Numbered from the stretch's first letter, positions 1 to 11,270 are shown. The stretch: 64,000 nt of DNA from Diplonema papillatum (GCA_030068145.1 JAPJBO010000271.1:124001-188000); one strand, 5' to 3'. The notes: generated by a model not told the origin, from the letters alone. Program-made: numbers and translations.

Positions 1-65
1 GTGTTTCCGACGATCCCGTGGGACGTACAGATTGGTGTCCTTCGACCTTTTGTTTGTTTTTCTTG
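1..65 (+). repeat. Dispersed repeat, about 65 bp, copy 1
   Basis: Begins GTGTTTCCGACGATCCCGTG and runs through a T-rich end. The same sequence recurs near 45768-45835 and, more diverged, near 46467-46565, all on the + strand. No coding capacity is seen. The window edge cuts this copy, so the full unit is unknown. Confidence 0.6.
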
Positions 66-167
66 TCTCAACTGCATCGTGCCCGAAGAGGCAGTCAGAA
101 GGAAGGGCGGGTGGGATTTGGATCACGTACCACAGTTTTGGTGGTCGCGATGACTTGTTTGTGTTAG

Positions 168-2573
168 TTACACAAGACGATCGATTGTGAAACCGTCGGG
201 TGCGTTTGCGGGATTTGCAGGTTGGTGGGCAAAGGCCGGGGAGAACTTGAGATCCTGAGGAGAACCGTTCGCCGATGAGGGGGTTGACTTGGATGCGTTC
301 AACAAGTTGCAGCCGCTGTCGCCCACCAGGCTGAGCAAGCGGGGCTCCTTGGTTTGCAAGACAGACTCATTGAATCTTCCGGAGTACTCGTCGAATGCAC
401 AGCAGAGCTGCAGCATCTGACGCATCGACTCTTCCTTCGCTTCTCGGTCGTCATCCAGGCAACCCACATACGTGCTCATCAGGATGTAGTAGATCACGTC
501 CACAAAAACCACTTTGGACACGAACATTCCTGCCAAACACGCCACAGCCATCTGCACGAGCGTCAGCGGCTTCATCGCATTCTTCACAGCATCTTCACCC
601 ATGTCACTGAGGCTGGTGAGATGCGGGGCCAGAAGCACAGCAACAACCAGACACGCCAACCCGACGACTTTCAGGGCTAGCCCGATCAGCATTATCTTTT
701 TCATGAGCGCCTTTGTCTCATCCTTTCGTGTTGTGCTCAACAAGCTGTCTGCAAAGACCAAGTACAGCGACATCGACATCGTCAGACACACTCCAGTGAC
801 CGTAGCTGGTGATGTGCCCACTACCACAAGAATCATTGCGCACAAGAACATAACAACAGGAATCGAGCAAGCCTGAAGCACAATCAGCATCCATGATGTC
901 AACCTCACTCCTGCGAAGTTGACGCTGGCCACTCTCAGCCCTGCCTGCAGACCCAACAGGATCCCGAGTACACCAGGGGCCAGAGTCTTCAACACGTTGA
1001 CAGCTGCAATCACGAACGGGACGTAGACGATGTATTGAAGGGACATGCCTATGAACATCATGGTCATCCCCCCGATGGCCTCCTGGTTGACTACAACCGT
1101 CTCGTCCGCGCTAAATCGTTCAGCGATCTCGTAGCTGCTTCCTCGGCACATGACCTCTGGCGTCGCGTCAATGCCTTTGTACTGCACATGGAAAATGAAG
1201 CGCATGGAGTTGAGCTGGTCAACAAGAAAGACACACAACCCCTTCACGTAGTCAGCAGGCTTGTCAATGTCCATCCAGGGCACCAGGAAGTAAGTGAACG
1301 GAATAAAGAATACAAGGACCCAGCCGACGACCACAAGCAGCCTGCTTCGCTGCAAATCATGCCACCTGTAAGCGCCCAGCCCGTAAAAGACTATGGCGAC
1401 CATTGCCTGGCTCAACGGGATCAGAGAAGCCATCTGGTCCTTCATGTGCGCCTTCAGTCTCACGTTGTTCGGCAATGGAGGCTCCTCGTATACAGTGGTT
1501 GTCATATATCCCGCACGGTCGGTGTTGATTGCCACAATAATCAGCACCGCAAAGAAGAAGAACCAAGAAACCGTGACGTTCGTTCTCCTCCAGCACAAGT
1601 ACTGCATGCAGAACTCGGTGTCTACATTGACAGACTTCAAAGTGGCCTGTTCCGCCGGCGTCACCTGCACTTCAGTCATGTCGGTACAGATCAGCCGCTT
1701 CACCTCGGCAACACTTGTTGGCGGAAGCAAATAACGAAAAGCCCCATACCCTTTGCCTGTGCCCGGGCGCCCGACATACGCCGCAATAGCAAGCAGAATC
1801 AGCCCTATTGAACCGCTGACAACGAAGCCCAAGTACTTAAACGGCGACGCCCCTTTGATGGGCACCTTCTCTTCTGTTTCATCTTCGAACGTGATGTTCG
1901 CAGAGTCGGGTGCTGGCGTGGGTTCTGACGTGTCTACTGTCTGGCACGTCTCCTGCATACAAGCGAGGCCTTCTGCGCACAGCTGCACCAGACACGGCTT
2001 CACTTCACCACACGTCTGCCCTTCGAAAGAGCGATCGACGCATCCACCATTCTCTCCCAACGGACAGCTCCCGTCGCTGTTGGGTGTGGGGGGGTTCTCG
2101 AACTCGCACCACCTGTCGGATCCGCAATCCTCATCCTTCTGGCAGGCCGGGCGGCACTTCGCCAGCTGTCCGGAAAACCTGGACACGGCACATGATAGGC
2201 CTGACGAGCAGCGGTTCTCGAGGCAGTCCACTGTCTGCTCCGTGCCGCAATTATCGTCTTCCTCGGCCAGGAAGACGCAGAAGCTCGCATTCGATTCCGA
2301 GCAGTCGCTGCCAGGGGTGAGGGTGGGGGTTTCGCCGCACGAATTGCACGGGCCGGTGTGCTTCGCCTCGGCTCGGCACCATTCGTCGGCGGCGCACTCG
2401 TTGTCGTCAGAACAGTTCTTCCTGTGTGCTGTGCACGTTCCCGGGAGATCCGGTCGCTGCTCCGAGTAAGCACCGGGCACACACGTTTCCCCATCCGTGC
2501 AGTTTTGATCATGCGTGCATTGCTGCGCCGAGGCAAAGCAGAGGAGGCTCAAAAGTCCGAGAACGCAGCGCAT
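168..2573 (-). CDS. Cysteine-rich multi-pass membrane protein, paralogue 1
   Basis: About 801 aa, family not recognised. I start at the ATG at 2573 because it opens a textbook signal peptide (MRCVLGLLSLLCFASA); the frame upstream offers only a GTG. Residues about 18-215 are an ectodomain with more than 25 cysteines in short spacings (CTHDQNC, CSDDNEC, CQKDEDC), like small disulfide-knot modules of the Dickkopf-N type, plus N-glycosylation sequons. A first membrane helix lies near residues 246-268, a cytoplasmic loop follows, then about nine more hydrophobic segments to near residue 720. The tail holds an acidic CLDDDREAKEES stretch and ends in a low-complexity segment. Architecture suggests a plasma-membrane receptor or transporter-like protein; this is inference. 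It is followed on the same strand by a near-identical tandem copy at 3328-6009. Confidence 0.85.
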   Translation of the reverse strand: MRCVLGLLSLLCFASAQQCTHDQNCTDGETCVPGAYSEQRPDLPGTCTAHRKNCSDDNECAADEWCRAEAKHTGPCNSCGETPTLTPGSDCSESNASFCVFLAEEDDNCGTEQTVDCLENRCSSGLSCAVSRFSGQLAKCRPACQKDEDCGSDRWCEFENPPTPNSDGSCPLGENGGCVDRSFEGQTCGEVKPCLVQLCAEGLACMQETCQTVDTSEPTPAPDSANITFEDETEEKVPIKGASPFKYLGFVVSGSIGLILLAIAAYVGRPGTGKGYGAFRYLLPPTSVAEVKRLICTDMTEVQVTPAEQATLKSVNVDTEFCMQYLCWRRTNVTVSWFFFFAVLIIVAINTDRAGYMTTTVYEEPPLPNNVRLKAHMKDQMASLIPLSQAMVAIVFYGLGAYRWHDLQRSRLLVVVGWVLVFFIPFTYFLVPWMDIDKPADYVKGLCVFLVDQLNSMRFIFHVQYKGIDATPEVMCRGSSYEIAERFSADETVVVNQEAIGGMTMMFIGMSLQYIVYVPFVIAAVNVLKTLAPGVLGILLGLQAGLRVASVNFAGVRLTSWMLIVLQACSIPVVMFLCAMILVVVGTSPATVTGVCLTMSMSLYLVFADSLLSTTRKDETKALMKKIMLIGLALKVVGLACLVVAVLLAPHLTSLSDMGEDAVKNAMKPLTLVQMAVACLAGMFVSKVVFVDVIYYILMSTYVGCLDDDREAKEESMRQMLQLCCAFDEYSGRFNESVLQTKEPRLLSLVGDSGCNLLNASKSTPSSANGSPQDLKFSPAFAHQPANPANAPDGFTIDRLV

Positions 2574-3327
2574 GACGTTGTCTTCCCCCCCCACCCCCCA
2601 ATGACAGCGAAGTGAGGCCGGACTAAACTACCTAGACGCCGTTGTATATTTTTGCGCAGAGTTCTTTCTATTCTTGTGCTCCGCTCGGCCGATCGCAATG
2701 TGGGTGCGGGGGAGACGATGGTGGTTGGATTGATGCTTAGGTTGGATGACACAGTCGGCAGGTACAAACAGCGGAAAGGTGATGGACAGTTGTTTCTGAC
2801 CCACAAATGCCCAGTGTATATGAGTGCCAGGCTCTCGGTACTCGGAGGCACCACCCGGCGCTTCTTCGACACCTACACTTTTGGTTGTGCGCACTACTGA
2901 AACTCACCTGCTTCGGTGAGTTTCCTGTATACGCCAACTACAATGTTTTAGACCAAAAATGCGCAGTGAACACGAAAGAATTGGGTGTTTTGCTGAACAC
3001 TTGAACGCCTGGCAATAATCCCAAGTTTGCCTGTTTTTGAGTGCGGGTTGCAGCACATTTCTGAATTGCAACTGGCGAACTCTTCGAGGTTTTCCTAAAC
3101 CAGGCGCGTATTCAAGAGCATTTTCGGAGTTGAGACTTGTTGGTTTCGTTTAACCTTTCTAGCGTTTTTCATGCGACCACTGCGAATGTTCATCATTCAG
3201 AAATGTACAACCAAAAAAAGCTCGGGTTTGCCCTAAAATCTCGCCCATAGCGTGTGCCTGTGACGTGGTGCGCATCTCGGGTGGGCAGGCGAGAATTCGT
3301 CTGTTGACGACTCAACCGTTCAGCACT
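2574..3327. other. Spacer between the tandem membrane-protein genes
   Basis: About 750 bp with no credible ORF. It should hold the 3' processing signals of the upstream paralogue (3328-6009) and the 5' trans-splice acceptor of the downstream one (168-2573). A C-rich run sits just upstream of the 2573 start codon on the + strand. The only structure seen is the perfect hairpin at 2899-2924. Confidence 0.5.
2899..2924. repeat. Perfect inverted repeat (10-bp stem, 6-nt loop)
   Basis: GAAACTCACC, loop TGCTTC, then GGTGAGTTTC: a perfect 10-bp stem between the two tandem genes. A similar but imperfect CTCACC...GGTGAG arrangement next to a GTGCGCAC motif occurs near 27690-27735. It may be a small foldback element or an RNA processing signal; nothing decides. 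Confidence 0.6.
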
Positions 3328-6009
3328 TCAAACAACAAATGGAGAACCCAATTGATCTGGGCTCCCACTCGACGTTGGGCGGAAATCTGACCAAGAGCGT
3401 CCGGAATACCCACCCCCAGAAGGTAACAGCGTAGAGAGGATTCGGGCCGAGGTTCGATTATGATTCGGCACGTTGATCTCTGACGTCTGTTGCCCTGAGA
3501 TACTCGAAGGCACCGCCTCGGGCCTCAGAATGGGGTTATTTATCTGTTGAACGCGTTCATCCGGCACTAATCCTGGAAGTACTGGTGTGTTCGGGTTCGG
3601 ATGGCCGTCCCTTTCCACGCATTCTCCTCTGAAATTCGGGACTCGTTTTGCACTCGTGGAGTCGCCGGCATGTTGAAGAGTAGCATTGGTTGAGGGTAAC
3701 TTGAGATCTTGAGGAGAACCGAACTCCGACGAGGGGTATGATGACTTGGATGCGTTCAACACGTTGCAGCCGCTGTCGCCCACCAGGCTGAGCAAGCGGG
3801 GCTCCTTGGTATGCAGGATAGCCTCATTGAATCTTCCGGAGTACTCGTCGAATGCACAGCAGAGCTGCAGCATCTGACGCATCGACTCCTCCTTCGCTTC
3901 TCGGTCGTCATCCAGGCAACCCACATACGTGCTCACCAGGATGTAGTAGATCACGTCCACAAAAACCACTTTGGACACGAACATTCCTGCCAAACACGCC
4001 ACAGCCATCTGCACGAGCGTCAGCGGCTTCATCGCATTCTTCACAGCATCTTCACCCATGTCACTGAGGCTGGTGAGATGCGGGGCCAGAAGCACAGCAA
4101 CAACCAGACACGCCAACCCGACGACTTTCAGGGCTAGCCCGATCAGCATTATCTTTTTCATGAGCGCCTTTGTCTCATCCTTTCGTGTTGTGCTCAACAA
4201 GCTGTCTGCAAAGACCAAGTACAGCGACATCGACATCGTCAGACACACTCCAGTGACCGTAGCTGGTGATGTGCCCACTACCACAAGAATCATTGCGCAC
4301 AAGAACATAACAACAGGAATCGAGCAAGCCTGAAGCACAATCAGCATCCATGATGTCAACCTCACTCCTGCGAAGTTGACGCTGGCCACTCTCAGCCCTG
4401 CCTGCAGACCCAACAGGATCCCGAGTACACCAGGGGCCAGAGTCTTCAACACGTTGACAGCTGCAATCACGAACGGGACGTAGACGATGTATTGAAGGGA
4501 CATGCCTATGAACATCATGGTCATCCCCCCGATGGCCTCCTGGTTGACTACAACCGTCTCGTCCGCGCTAAATCGTTCAGCGATCTCGTAGCTGCTTCCT
4601 CGGCACATGACCTCTGGCGTCGCGTCAATGCCTTTGTACTGCACATGGAAAATGAAGCGCATGGAGTTGAGCTGGTCAACAAAAAAAACACACAACCCCT
4701 TCACGTAGTCAGCAGGCTTGTCAATGTCCATCCAAGGCACCAGGAAGAAGGTGAACGGAATAAAGAATACAAGGACCCAGCCGACGACCACAAGCAGCCT
4801 GCTTCGCTGCAAATCATGCCACCTGTAAGCGCCCAGCCCGTAGAAGACAATAGCGACCAGTGTTTGGCTCAACGGGATCAGAGAAGTCATCTGCTCCTTC
4901 ATGTGCGCCTTCAGTTTCACGGCATCCGGCAATGGAGACTCCTCGTATACAGTGGTTGTCATATATCCCGCACGGTCGGTGTTGATTGCCACAATAATCA
5001 GCACCGCAAAGAATAAGAACCAAGAAACCGTGACGTTCGTTCTCCTCCAGCACAAGTACTGCATGCAGAACTCGGTGTCTACATTGACAGACTTCAAAGT
5101 GGCCTGTTCAGCCGGCGTCACCTGCACTTCAGTCATGTCGGTACAGATCAGCCGCTTCACCTCGGCAACACTTGTTGGCGGAAGCAAATGACGAAAAGCC
5201 CCATGCCCTTTGCCTGTGCCCGGGCGCCCGACATACGCTGCAATAGCAAGCAGAACAAACCCTATTGCACTGCTGACAACGAAGCCCAAGTACTTAAACG
5301 GCGACGCCCCTTTGATGGACACCTTCTCTTCTGTTTCATCTTCGAACGTACTGTCCGGTTCTGGCGTGTCTACTGTCTGGCACGTCTCCTGCATACAAGC
5401 GAGGCCTTCTGCGCACAGCTGCACCAGACACGGCTTCACTTCACCACACGTCTGCCCTTCGAAAGAGCGATCGACGCATCCACCATTCGCTCCCAACGGA
5501 CAGCTCCCGTCGCTGTTGGGTGTGGGGGGGTTCTCGAACTCGCACCACCGGTCGGATCCGCAATCCTCATCCTTCTGGCAGGCTGGGCGGCACTTCGCCA
5601 GCTGTCCGGAAAACCTGGACACGGTACATGATAGGCCTGACGAGCAGCGGTTCTCGAGGCAGTCCACTGTCTGCTCCCTGCCGCAATTATCGTCTTCCTC
5701 GGCCAGGAAGACGCAGAAGCTCGCATTCGATTCCGAGCAGTCGCTGCCAGGGGTGAGGGTGGGAGTTTCGCCGCACGAATTGCACGGGCCGGTGTGCTTC
5801 GCCTCGGCTCGGCACCATTCGTCGGCGGCGCACTCGTTGCCGTCAGAACAGTTCGTCCTGGGTGCTGTGCACGTTCCCGGGAGATCCGGTCGCTGCTCCG
5901 AGTAAGCACCGGGCACACACGTTTCCCCATCCGTGCAGTTTTGATCATGCGTGCATTGCTGCGCTGAGGCAAAGCCGAGGAGGCCCAAAAGGCCGAGAAC
6001 GCAGCGCAT
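3328..6009 (-). CDS. Cysteine-rich multi-pass membrane protein, paralogue 2
   Basis: About 893 aa; starts at the ATG at 6009 (MRCVLGLLGLLGFASA signal peptide; only a GTG lies upstream in frame). Ectodomain, membrane segments and acidic tail match paralogue 1 at 168-2573 almost residue for residue. The DNA aligns at a constant offset of 3457 bp that drops to 3436 after a 7-codon deletion in the linker before the first membrane helix. After the shared motif SPQDLK the two differ completely. This copy carries about 100 extra residues, of which about 804-843 are antisense SINE-B sequence. It is upstream of paralogue 1 in transcription direction. Function unknown; a cell-surface receptor or transporter role is inferred from architecture only. 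Confidence 0.85.
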   Translation of the reverse strand: MRCVLGLLGLLGFASAQQCTHDQNCTDGETCVPGAYSEQRPDLPGTCTAPRTNCSDGNECAADEWCRAEAKHTGPCNSCGETPTLTPGSDCSESNASFCVFLAEEDDNCGREQTVDCLENRCSSGLSCTVSRFSGQLAKCRPACQKDEDCGSDRWCEFENPPTPNSDGSCPLGANGGCVDRSFEGQTCGEVKPCLVQLCAEGLACMQETCQTVDTPEPDSTFEDETEEKVSIKGASPFKYLGFVVSSAIGFVLLAIAAYVGRPGTGKGHGAFRHLLPPTSVAEVKRLICTDMTEVQVTPAEQATLKSVNVDTEFCMQYLCWRRTNVTVSWFLFFAVLIIVAINTDRAGYMTTTVYEESPLPDAVKLKAHMKEQMTSLIPLSQTLVAIVFYGLGAYRWHDLQRSRLLVVVGWVLVFFIPFTFFLVPWMDIDKPADYVKGLCVFFVDQLNSMRFIFHVQYKGIDATPEVMCRGSSYEIAERFSADETVVVNQEAIGGMTMMFIGMSLQYIVYVPFVIAAVNVLKTLAPGVLGILLGLQAGLRVASVNFAGVRLTSWMLIVLQACSIPVVMFLCAMILVVVGTSPATVTGVCLTMSMSLYLVFADSLLSTTRKDETKALMKKIMLIGLALKVVGLACLVVAVLLAPHLTSLSDMGEDAVKNAMKPLTLVQMAVACLAGMFVSKVVFVDVIYYILVSTYVGCLDDDREAKEESMRQMLQLCCAFDEYSGRFNEAILHTKEPRLLSLVGDSGCNVLNASKSSYPSSEFGSPQDLKLPSTNATLQHAGDSTSAKRVPNFRGECVERDGHPNPNTPVLPGLVPDERVQQINNPILRPEAVPSSISGQQTSEINVPNHNRTSARILSTLLPSGGGYSGRSWSDFRPTSSGSPDQLGSPFVV
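3482..3600 (+). mobile_element. SINE-B fragment inside coding sequence
   Basis: Aligns with the SINE-B copy at 7687-7919. Shared blocks include CGTCTGTTGCCCT, GATACTCGAAGGCACCG, a GCCTCAGAATG block and GTTGAACGCGTTC. It lies antisense within the last part of the paralogue 2 coding frame and encodes about 40 residues of its unique C-terminal extension. Confidence 0.65.
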
Positions 6010-7331
6010 GAAGTGCTCCAAACCCCCCACTGATCCTTCGCCATGTTTCTTCGTGTGGCCATTTTCCAGCGGTTGTTTGGGATGACGCTCTTCTTTGGTG
6101 AAACTCGCTTTTGGTACCCCCTCTCGCCGGCCTCTGCATTAACCTTGCTGGGAAGTTCCCTCCTCAAACGGGTGCGCTCTCCTCTCAGGAACTGGCTCAC
6201 AACCAAGAAGTATCTCAGAGTAAGCGATGTCTATCGAACAATCGTTGCACACGCGCCTTCACGCGGTTTGGAAGCCAGTTTCGTCAGCCTGGAGCAGCTG
6301 ACTAACTGGTGAAATAAGGCAGACGGGGTAAGGCAGAAGAAGAGGGCGAGATCCAATGCATCAATGCGGAGCACATAGGGGTCAGGTGGTCATGTTTATG
6401 AGGTCGTTGTCGGAGGTTATGTGGAGGACTTATCGAGAGGGGAACTAGAAACGGTCCAAAATGGGTGAACATCTGAAACCCCTTGATTTCGCAGGTGACA
6501 ACCTGAAGTAGTTGTAAATTTGTTGCATTAGTGTGTGGGCCTTTGAAGCGTGGATGATGCCTCTCGCGCTGCTCCCCTTGAGGTTCCAGGCTCATGCCAA
6601 AGCGCCGCCGCCCGGGTTAAGGGGTTGCGGCATCAGGCGTGGGCCAGGGCCAGGGAGACTGTTCGGAGGGGTCACCACCCACCGTTCGCGGGCTTCGTTA
6701 CTTCACTGCCCCCGGCTCTCCCCGGCCTTCGTCATCCCGGGGGAGGGTTCCACAATTTGTTGCATTAGTGTGATTGTCAGGTCTTCGACTACCCTGAGCA
6801 ACGCACTATTATACCTGAAGTATTTGGGAAACCCCGAGCCCCCTCGTAGGAACTGTGCAATTTGCCGTTGGACGGGATGAAAACCACCAACACGGATGCC
6901 AGTGACAGGGATTCCTTGACGTCAACTCCCATCTGCATCATCCGATACAAGCATGGTGTCAGCCACAGAGACGCAGGCAGGCTAGACACACTGCCCACTG
7001 TGCCGCGAGCTATCACGCTACGTCAAGTGGACTAGCCCAATTGTGGTCGGCCTTCATAAAGAGCAATGTCGGGAAGCAACGTCATGGCTTTGCTTTTTTT
7101 TCCTGAACAGAAAAGTAACTGGCGAGAAGAACGCAAAAAAAAAAAAAGAAATCACAAAAAAAAAAAAGACGGACGACTGGGAAGAAACACGGGTGCACAG
7201 TTGGTGGCAAGGGGAGTGCTAGAACGTGTTCAAGATGGCCAGCGGACCGGGGGGGACCAGTGGTGGATAGGTGTCTTTGACCTGGTTGACCGTGAGTGCC
7301 TAGAAAATACGAGCGCCAGGTGTTCGGTCGC
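6010..7331. other. Gene-free stretch upstream of the tandem pair
   Basis: About 1.3 kb with only short unconvincing ORFs. It includes a dispersed repeat at 6738-6800, a related short piece near 6505-6530 (TTTGTTGCATTAGTGTG), and A-rich runs at 7134-7170. No RNA gene was seen. Confidence 0.4.
6738..6806 (+). repeat. Dispersed repeat (AACGCACT family), copy 1
   Basis: Contains GTTGCATTAGTGTGATTGTC followed by CTTCGACTACCCTGAGCAAC. Recurs near-identically at 43291-43350. The origin is unknown. Confidence 0.65.
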
Positions 7332-7388
7332 AAAATACTCGGCACCGCCCTGTGCTCCTTCGACGGAGGTAAGGGAGAGAAACAACCG
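7332..7388 (+). mobile_element. SINE-B, 5' fragment
   Basis: Starts AAAATACTCGG and contains CTTCGACGGAGG...GAGAAACAAC, matching the 5' part of the copy at 39820-40045 (AAAATACTCGAGAGG...GAGAAACAATAC). The 3' half is missing. Confidence 0.55.
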
Positions 7389-7686
7389 CAAAGAAAGCAT
7401 GATTTTACAGGAAACTCTTCTAGTAGGCACTCGGTCAAACTTGCGGCCACTACCATGACCGGTCCACTGTGTACTGGATGGTGACAGAGCCAACTCAGTT
7501 ACGGATCCAGTTTGCCGACTTCCCTTACCTACATTGTTCTGTCGGCCGCAGCCTTTTAGCCCAGGAGACCTATTGCGGTTAACGGTACGGCCCGAAGCAA
7601 GAGAAGATCTCCCCTGTTTTTTTCCATGCACATTCACAAGACACTCTACACGCAAGTGCAGCTTTCCAGGATAGTTAACCCTCTCC

Positions 7687-7919
7687 GACGTCCGTTGCCC
7701 TATAATAATATACTCGTAGGCACCGACCCGGTGCCTCAAAATGTGTTCCCTAATGGCCCATTTCCTACAACGCAGGAGGGCATTTTTTTGTTGAACGCTT
7801 ACGCCCGCCACTAAACCCAGATTTACCTGTGTTTCGTGTACCTCCTTTGATCTATCACAACTGGCAGTCTCCTCAAGCATTTCCTACAAAGCAGGTGCTT
7901 ATGCAAAAAAAAAAAAAAA
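7687..7919 (+). mobile_element. SINE-B, near full length with poly(A) tail
   Basis: A non-coding retroposon-like repeat. It has an internal GTTGAACGCTTACGCCCGCC block, CCCAGATTTACCTGTGTTTCG and a 3' end GCATTTCCTACAAAGCAGGT-GCTTATGC, then about 15 A residues. Other copies are at 20342-20495, 27803-28017, 39820-40045 and (minus strand) 46985-47112. The poly(A) end suggests retroposition. No tRNA-type promoter boxes were recognised. Confidence 0.7.
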
Positions 7920-8375
<456 letters not shown>

Positions 8376-8639
8376 ACCGCAACTTCCACTGACTTCGTCC
8401 GACATTCGAAGACGAACTAAAACGTTCCATTCGCGCCCTTCTTGGGGGCTGCATATCGGGTTCCACAAGCCGTTTGTTGCAAGCCAGAGTCAGGGTTGCC
8501 ATGGCGCACATTTAATGGGACCGTGGTGACACGGAGAATGAGAGATACTTCAAATTATATGGATATCGTCTAGTATTGCGTGACCCCCTGTGCACGCAAT
8601 GGTGCAGAGCACGTGAACACAGTGTCAGACGAACTTCTC

Positions 8640-9990
8640 CACTGATATTTGGCGACACGACTGCACAATGATGCACGACCACCAGGGATTGGCTTGGTCC
8701 TGCAGGTGCGACAAACTTGTTCGAACAAAATTGTTCATCGCATGATTAAGAGTAACTTCACGTCGGGCTGCAGTAGTGTCCCAAAAATGTCTGTCGATGC
8801 TGCGAATCGGATGCATTGCGGTGAATGCGACAGCGACGGTTCTCTGAATCCTCACAAGATCGGTGTTCTGCAAAAGGCAGTTGACAGCTGAATCGTGGAG
8901 AAACGGAGAATGAGAGATAGAGACCACCCTACGGGCGGTCTCCGTTTTCTAGTATTATTTGCGATGATACAAACACGTCTAATTTTGTGTGCGTGCCTGT
9001 GTGCGTGCGTACAACGGTGCAGGGCACGTGAACAATGTGTTAGACTGATATCTGGCTAACATAGGGCTCATCGTTCACAGTGATGCACGACCATCAGGTG
9101 TTGCCGACGACAAAAATGTCAACTGGTTTTGTCCTGCAGCTGCCGATGAACACTGGTCGTTCGTCGAATGTTCACGTCGGGGCAGCAGTAGTTTCCCAAA
9201 ACCGCTTGTCGATGCTGTGAATCGGATTCCTGGATGGTCTGAGTGTGGGTTGTCGTGATGTGCATTGCGGTGAATGCGACAGCGACGGTTCTCTGAATCC
9301 TCACGGTATCGGTGTTCTGTAAAAGACAGTTGGCAACCGATCCATGAAAACACAGAGAATGAGAGATAGAGCCCACCCCACGGGCGGTCCCTGATTTCCA
9401 TTATCTTTGCGGCATGTGAACTTTCTTCACAGTGATGCACGACCATTAGGGGTTTTCGACAACACATGTCAAATGCTTTGGTTCTGCAGCTTCCCAAACG
9501 GTAACTAAACGAAGGGGCTGCAGTATTCTCCAAAACCAGTTTGTCAATGCTGAGAATCTGATCCTGGATGGTCTGAGAGTGAGCTGTCGCGGATTGCGCT
9601 GCGATGAATGCGACTGCGACTGTTCTCTGAATCCCCACAGGGTCTTGGTGCGTTCTTTTGCAGACAACCACCTGGAACCGTGGCGACGCGGAGAATGAGA
9701 GATGGAACGGGGAAAGTCGAGGCCGTCGTCTTCTTTGCAGCAATGCCTACGGCGAACCTTGCTGCACCCCCTGTGAGCGAGGAAGAAATGTGCAGAGACA
9801 AAAACCGTTGCGCTTGTTCGAAGGTCAAACGGGAAGCCGGTTTGGTCCTGCAGCTTTCTCCTCGAGAAAACACTGCCGGGAGGAATCGCCGGTTCGGGGC
9901 TGTTGCGATGCGCTCTCTTTTCCTGTAGTATGCTCCAAACCCACTTGTACCCGTCGGCGAATTCGATTCTGGACGGTCTGAGCTCGGGTT
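8640..9990. repeat. Degenerate long tandem repeat, 3 to 4 units
   Basis: Units of roughly 300-450 bp share ordered blocks: TGCAGTAGT...CCAAAA, TGTCGATGCTG.GAATC, GATGGTCTGAG, GGTGAATGCGACAGCGACGG, TTCTCTGAATCC.CAC and GAGAATGAGAGAT. Clear units end near 8930, 9395 and 9725, and a partial one lies near 9900-9990. On the minus strand the repeats keep short related frames (TVAVAFTAMH, ISHSP) with stops. They could therefore be decayed coding repeats or non-coding satellite; I favour non-coding. Confidence 0.55.
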
Positions 9991-11270
9991 GCACTGTGTG
10001 GCTCCCTGCAGGAATACAGCCCGTGTTCTTCCTTTCTGCTCGAGTGTTTTGTGGGGATATTTCTTCTCATATTTTGGCGGTATTCGTGGTTACTATGGCG
10101 TTTTCTCCATTTCTTCTTTGTGGGAACTGTTCGATATATAACCAAGCCTCGCTTTCGTTCCTTCTGTGTGGTCGGGTCGAAAGTCTAATAAGAAACACCA
10201 AGCATGTTTTGCTTTCATTCTTTGTTGGGTGATTGGTTGCTGTGTCGGACTTGGCACTGTGCCTTTGCGTTGAACTTATAGTGGGAGCGCCCCTGACAGG
10301 ACGAACACGCACGACAAGAGCGTCTGCGTGTTATAAGGACAAGCACGCACCGTGGAGCACCTTGCGTGATACAACGCGATAAGTACCATGAGAAGCATGT
10401 ACTGGTAAGCGCGCCCTAAGCATTTTGTGCACGAAATACCGCACGTGCCGCACGTGTCTTCTCTTTTCGTGCGCTTTGCGATGCGATGGTCTCTGTGGCA
10501 ACAGTGAGCAATGTTCCGAGAGAGAAGCCCTGTACGGCAGGTATGCCATCAGTCGGCAATAAAGGTACTTCAAGTGCAGTGCTTGTCATTACAATTCTAC
10601 ACAGAGCATCAATCAATTGAATACCTTCGCATAACCCCTTCCGAACGAAGAGAGGGAGGGGGGAAGCTTTCGGGAGACAAGGAGAACAACTGCCGGGCAT
10701 ACGGAAGGGTCAAACGGTGCGGGTTTATGACTCCAGCTGTGAACGCTTCAAAATATGCCTCGCACGCATATTATACATATAATAAAACGCTTCTTGTTGA
10801 GCGATAGACCTGGTCGGTGCTCTCTACCCACCGTACTCCGTCCTCTTTACTGGGTTCTGGCTTTGAGGCTCGCAGCCATAACCCATCCAGTGGTAGCATC
10901 ACGACACTGTCTAATCGAAAACCGTAGATACCAGGGACTCGAAACGGGAGTTCCTCTCGCACGATCTCGTATTGCTGACGGAATGTGCCGGCTCGATGGG
11001 ATCGGTTGCCACCTGAAACAACGTCCAGGACTTGGCTAAGGGTAGCGCTGCGCCCTGTTGTCTGATATTCGCATCTATTCTCACACTGCTCTTATCCCCC
11101 TCAAAGCGTGCTGCGTGCATACGCGTTCTGGAAGCGTGTTCATAAAGCGATGCGTAGTTTTGTTTTTTTATTCCTTTGTGTTGGGGGGAAAACAATATTC
11201 GAGAACTCCGATTCCCCTGAAGTTGTCACGAAACGAAACGGATAGTAGATGCTCGCAATTAAAAACAAGT
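9991..11270. other. Gene-free stretch
   Basis: About 1.3 kb of mixed-composition DNA. No ORF with domain-like content, no RNA gene and no obvious repeat was seen. Confidence 0.35.

Noticed and set aside
1753..2469. + strand ORFs antisense to the cysteine-rich genes
   Set aside because: They repeat identically opposite both paralogues and have no independent features. Shadows.
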